Source: JACXVD01 sp020446665
Lineage (GTDB): Bacteria; Pseudomonadota; Alphaproteobacteria; Sphingomonadales; Sphingomonadaceae
Assembly (NCBI GenBank): GCA_041396905.1
Contig: JAWKXQ010000037.1
Coordinates: 1 to 7,018 of the forward strand
Direction: 5' to 3'
Length of the DNA: 7,018 nt
In this document: positions 4,437 to 7,018 of the stretch, piece after piece
Position numbering within the stretch: position 1 is the stretch's first letter
Layout of the letters: each line of letters begins with the position of its first letter
Translations under genes and position numbers: made by a program
The notes under the pieces: model-generated
Database searches by the model: none
Seen by the model: the letters and a program-made list of their open reading frames with translations, nothing else
What the model was told of the DNA's origin: nothing

Positions 4437-5762
4437 TTAGCTTCCCTGTTTCGGCATCAGGCGCAAAGCTGCATCAGTCAGTGCCTCAGTAGCCGTAGCA
4501 ATTACCTTTTCGGCATCAGGAGCCCAGAACGGGCTGTGCAGCGAAGGAAGTGATTTGCCCTCTTCCTTATGCGCCTTCCATTCTGCAGCGGACACCCCGC
4601 CAACCCAGAAAATCAGCGACTTGATGTTCTTCTCGTCGGCCCGCAGGAACTGGCCAAAATCTTCGCCACCCATGACAGAGGGCACCCGCATCACGCGATC
4701 CTCGCCAAAGCGGGTGCGGAAGCCGGCCATGACCTCCTCAGTGAACTCGATCGAGTTGTAGGTGGAGGGTGTGTAGGGCTCCTGCACGGTCACACTGGGC
4801 ATCTTGTCTTCCGGCATCCCGGCAGAAATTGCCTCGCCCTTTGCGATCCTCGCGATTCCATCGAGCAGAAGTTTGCGTGATTCGTCAGAATAGCTGCGCA
4901 CGGTCAGCTGCAATTTCACTTCATCAGGAATGATGTTGTGCTTGGCCCCGCCCCGGATACTGCCCACGGTAACCACAGCCGGATCCAGCGGACTGCTTTC
5001 ACGGCTGACCAGCGTCTGGAGCTTCATCACGATAGCAGCTGCCAGCACCACAGGATCCTTTGTGGTGTGCGGATAAGCCCCGTGCCCGCCGACCCCTGGA
5101 ATGGTGATATCGACACTATCGACATTGGCCAGCGCATAGCCCGGCGAGTAGCCAATCATACCGGCAGGAAACTGTGCTGCATCATGGAAGGCAATGGCGT
5201 AATCCGGCTTAGGGAAGCGGGTAAAGAGCCCATCCTCCAGCATGGCGAGCGCCCCTTCCCCCAGCTCCTCTGCGGGCTGAAGAATCATCACCAGCGTCCC
5301 GGACCACTGGTCCTTGCGCTCAGCCATTTGCTGCGCGGTGGCCAGCCATGCCGTCATATGGGTGTCATGCCCGCATCCGTGCATGATGCCGGTTTCCACG
5401 CCCGATGCGGGAATACCCTTTTGCGTTGACGAAAAGGGCAACCCGGTCTGTTCAATGATCGGCAAGCCATCCATGTCCGCCCGGATCATGACGGTTGGGC
5501 CATCGCCATTGCGGATCACCGCGACAACGCCGGTCTTGCCAACTCCTTCAGTAACCTCAAAGCCCAGTGCGCGTGCCTTGTCCGCCAACAGCTTGGCCGT
5601 GCGCACTTCCTGGAAACTGAGCTCTGGATGTTCGTGGAGATCGCGATAGACCTCCATCAAATCAGGCATATCAGCCATCACTGCGTCACGCAGTTCATTG
5701 GCCTGGACCGGGGTTGCAAGGGCGCCGAATGCGGCAGCGAGCAAGAGGGTCTTTTTCAGCAT
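4437..5762 (-). CDS. Secreted M20-family amidohydrolase (M20D, amino-acid N-acyl hydrolase-like)
   Basis: This encodes 441 residues with a signal peptide: MLKKTLLLAAAFGALA, likely cut after VQA at 21. The enzyme should act in the periplasm, cleaving an N-acyl, N-aroyl or peptide bond of an amino-acid derivative. It matches the amidohydrolase group that includes hippurate hydrolase and IAA-amino-acid hydrolase. Metal ligands and catalytic residues are visible: C130 and H132 in HGCGHDTH, E165-E166 in QPAEELGEGA, H193 in AFHDAAQFPAG, and H409 in SLHSPFW. The lid domain signature GVGGHGAYPHTTKDPV (223-238) and MGGEDFGQFL (364-373) are intact. AGGA sits eight bases before ATG 5762. It follows a transporter gene by 47 nt on the same strand, so the two may form an operon. 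The substrate cannot be read from sequence. Confidence 0.92.
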   Translation of the reverse strand: MLKKTLLLAAAFGALATPVQANELRDAVMADMPDLMEVYRDLHEHPELSFQEVRTAKLLADKARALGFEVTEGVGKTGVVAVIRNGDGPTVMIRADMDGLPIIEQTGLPFSSTQKGIPASGVETGIMHGCGHDTHMTAWLATAQQMAERKDQWSGTLVMILQPAEELGEGALAMLEDGLFTRFPKPDYAIAFHDAAQFPAGMIGYSPGYALANVDSVDITIPGVGGHGAYPHTTKDPVVLAAAIVMKLQTLVSRESSPLDPAVVTVGSIRGGAKHNIIPDEVKLQLTVRSYSDESRKLLLDGIARIAKGEAISAGMPEDKMPSVTVQEPYTPSTYNSIEFTEEVMAGFRTRFGEDRVMRVPSVMGGEDFGQFLRADEKNIKSLIFWVGGVSAAEWKAHKEEGKSLPSLHSPFWAPDAEKVIATATEALTDAALRLMPKQGS

Positions 5763-5809
5763 GAGGTGATCCTACCTTTCCGGCGACGAAAGGAAAGACC
5801 GCTTATGCG
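5763..5809 (-). promoter_or_regulatory. Intergenic leader with a short hairpin before the amidohydrolase gene
   Basis: Between the transporter stop and the amidohydrolase start, the minus strand contains CTTTCC and GGAAAG ten bases apart, a possible 6-bp hairpin. It ends just before the ribosome site TAGGA. It could be an RNA processing or attenuation structure in a shared transcript; there is no T-run, so a terminator is unlikely. No clear -35/-10 pair is seen, which favours cotranscription. Confidence 0.3.
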
Positions 5810-7018
5810 TCACCCCATACCATAAGTGATCGCCAGCAGGATCGACAGAGTGGTGACCATCAACAAGACCAGGGGCACACCGGTGCGGATATAGTCGCGA
5901 AACTGATAGCTGCCCTCTGCCATGATCAGCATGTTGGTCTGATAGGCAATCGGCGTGGCGTAACACAAATTGCACCCGAACAGCACCGCCAGGATCAACG
6001 GCTCGGACGGCAGGCCCAGCTTGTCGGCAATACTGAAAGCAATCGGCGTCCCCACTGTTGCTGCTGTGGCGTTGGAGGCAAAATTGGTCAGCACCGTCAC
6101 GAACAGCATAATGGCCGCAAGAATCGCCGCAGGCGGCAGGAATTGCAGCACCGCAGCGAGCGCCATGCCCAGCCATTCCGCTGCGCCACTTTCCAGCACG
6201 ATCCGCCCCACCGCAATGCTGGCAGCAACCAGCACAATGACCTTGGCCGAAAGGGCGCGCCCTACCCGGTCAAACTTCACGCAGCCAGTCACGAACATCA
6301 GGATCGCCCCGGCCAGCGCGGAAATCGCAATGGGAAGCAGGCCAATCGAAGCAAGACCCACTGTGCCGAACATGATCCCCAAGGCCAGAATAGCCTTGGA
6401 CCGGCGCGGCAGTTCACGCGCACCGTCCAGGATCAGCAAGCTGTCGGTGCGGGCAAAATCCTGCAGCTCGGTATTGAGCCCCATCACCAGCAGCACATCG
6501 CCTTCTGCAATGCGCAGATCGCCGCCGTCGCTATACTGGTCTTTCTCCCCCAGCAATGTCTGCGGGCGATGGATGCCCAGCACAGCCACACCATAGAGAT
6601 CGGCAATGCCCGATGTCGGCAGCGACCGGTTGATCAGGCGCGAATCCGCTGTAACCGCCATTTCGACGACGGTGATATCCTGCCCCTTCTCAGAGGATTT
6701 GCGGCGGATGCTGTCCACCACCCAGGCCGGTGCAATTTCACTGCGCAGGCTCCGCATGGCCTCTTCCAGCGCCTCATGCGTGCCAGATACGCGCAGGCGA
6801 TCTTCGGGCAGCAACGGTCGGGTCGGCCGGTCATGAAATTCCAGTTCAGACGGTAGCCGGGGCAAGGCAGCCATCAGTTCCTTGCCGGTCAGCATACTAT
6901 CCGGGCCAAGCCGCAGCCGGGTGTGGAAGCGCCGCTTTTCTCCAACACTGGTGACAGTATTGTCCCCCAGCAGACGCGGCATGACCAGCCAGAGATAGGG
7001 CAAGGCCACCAGCGCCGC
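5810..7018 (-). CDS. SLC13-type (divalent anion/Na+ symporter family) permease with two TrkA-C domains, partial
   Basis: The frame is open to the right edge of the window, so the N-terminus and first membrane segments are missing; 402 codons are present. Reading from the edge, the end of one membrane segment (PYLWLVMPRLLG) comes first. Two TrkA-C/RCK_C-like cytoplasmic domains follow: one around FHTRLRLGPDSML to the VSGTHEALEEA stretch, the other around VVEMAVTADSRLINRSL to AEGDVLLVMG. After RRSKAILALG about six hydrophobic segments follow. The transport signatures are SNATAATVGTPIAF, ATPIAYQTNML and GSYQFRDYIRTGVPL, typical of SLC13/DASS carriers. Such proteins usually have about 590-610 residues, so roughly one third is missing. 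Family members carry dicarboxylates, sulfate or related anions, often with sodium; the substrate here is unknown. The downstream amidohydrolase suggests a link to its products. Confidence 0.9.
   Translation of the reverse strand, partial: AALVALPYLWLVMPRLLGDNTVTSVGEKRRFHTRLRLGPDSMLTGKELMAALPRLPSELEFHDRPTRPLLPEDRLRVSGTHEALEEAMRSLRSEIAPAWVVDSIRRKSSEKGQDITVVEMAVTADSRLINRSLPTSGIADLYGVAVLGIHRPQTLLGEKDQYSDGGDLRIAEGDVLLVMGLNTELQDFARTDSLLILDGARELPRRSKAILALGIMFGTVGLASIGLLPIAISALAGAILMFVTGCVKFDRVGRALSAKVIVLVAASIAVGRIVLESGAAEWLGMALAAVLQFLPPAAILAAIMLFVTVLTNFASNATAATVGTPIAFSIADKLGLPSEPLILAVLFGCNLCYATPIAYQTNMLIMAEGSYQFRDYIRTGVPLVLLMVTTLSILLAITYGMG

Noticed and set aside
7007..7009. GTG at 7009 as the true start of the SLC13 permease
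   Set aside because: The frame stays open to the window edge and the family has several more N-terminal membrane segments, so the gene continues beyond the window.

Overview
The window looks like chromosomal DNA from a GC-rich alphaproteobacterium, most likely a sphingomonad such as Erythrobacteraceae or Sphingomonadaceae. That placement is inferred from base composition, codon use and the kinds of proteins present; no marker gene here fixes the taxon.

The window splits into two parts. Positions 1 to about 1190 look accessory. They hold the last codons of an IS5-like transposase, a gene-poor stretch, and two small overlapping genes. The first gene encodes an orphan OmpR-type winged-helix protein with a short Cys-containing N-terminus. 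The second encodes an excisionase/AlpA-like helix-turn-helix protein. Their codon use is more AT-tolerant than that of the genes to the right. This block ends at the 3' end of a tRNA-Lys(UUU) gene, which is a classic integration site for islands and prophages.

From the tRNA rightwards the content is ordinary core chromosome. A minus-strand cluster reads, in transcription order: a secreted SAM-methyltransferase-like protein, N-carbamoylputrescine amidase (aguB), the folate enzyme HPPK (folK), then tRNA-Lys. The gaps are 16 nt, 5 nt and 13 nt, so these are probably cotranscribed. Divergent from this cluster, across a 95-nt promoter region, lies msrA on the plus strand.

An element of about 270 bp with 34/35-bp terminal inverted repeats and CTAG at both ends follows directly on the msrA stop codon. 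It separates msrA from a convergent, secreted M20-family amidohydrolase gene. Removing it would leave the two stop codons only about 10 bp apart, so it looks like a MITE inserted cleanly between two genes. Upstream of the amidohydrolase, on the same strand, is the 3' two-thirds of an SLC13-type transporter with two TrkA-C (RCK_C) domains; its start lies beyond the right edge of the window.

I see no CRISPR array, no rRNA and no obvious defence system. The observations most worth a second look are the inverted-repeat element at 4156-4426, the tRNA-Lys-bounded accessory block with its regulator pair, and the His-rich exported methyltransferase-like protein.
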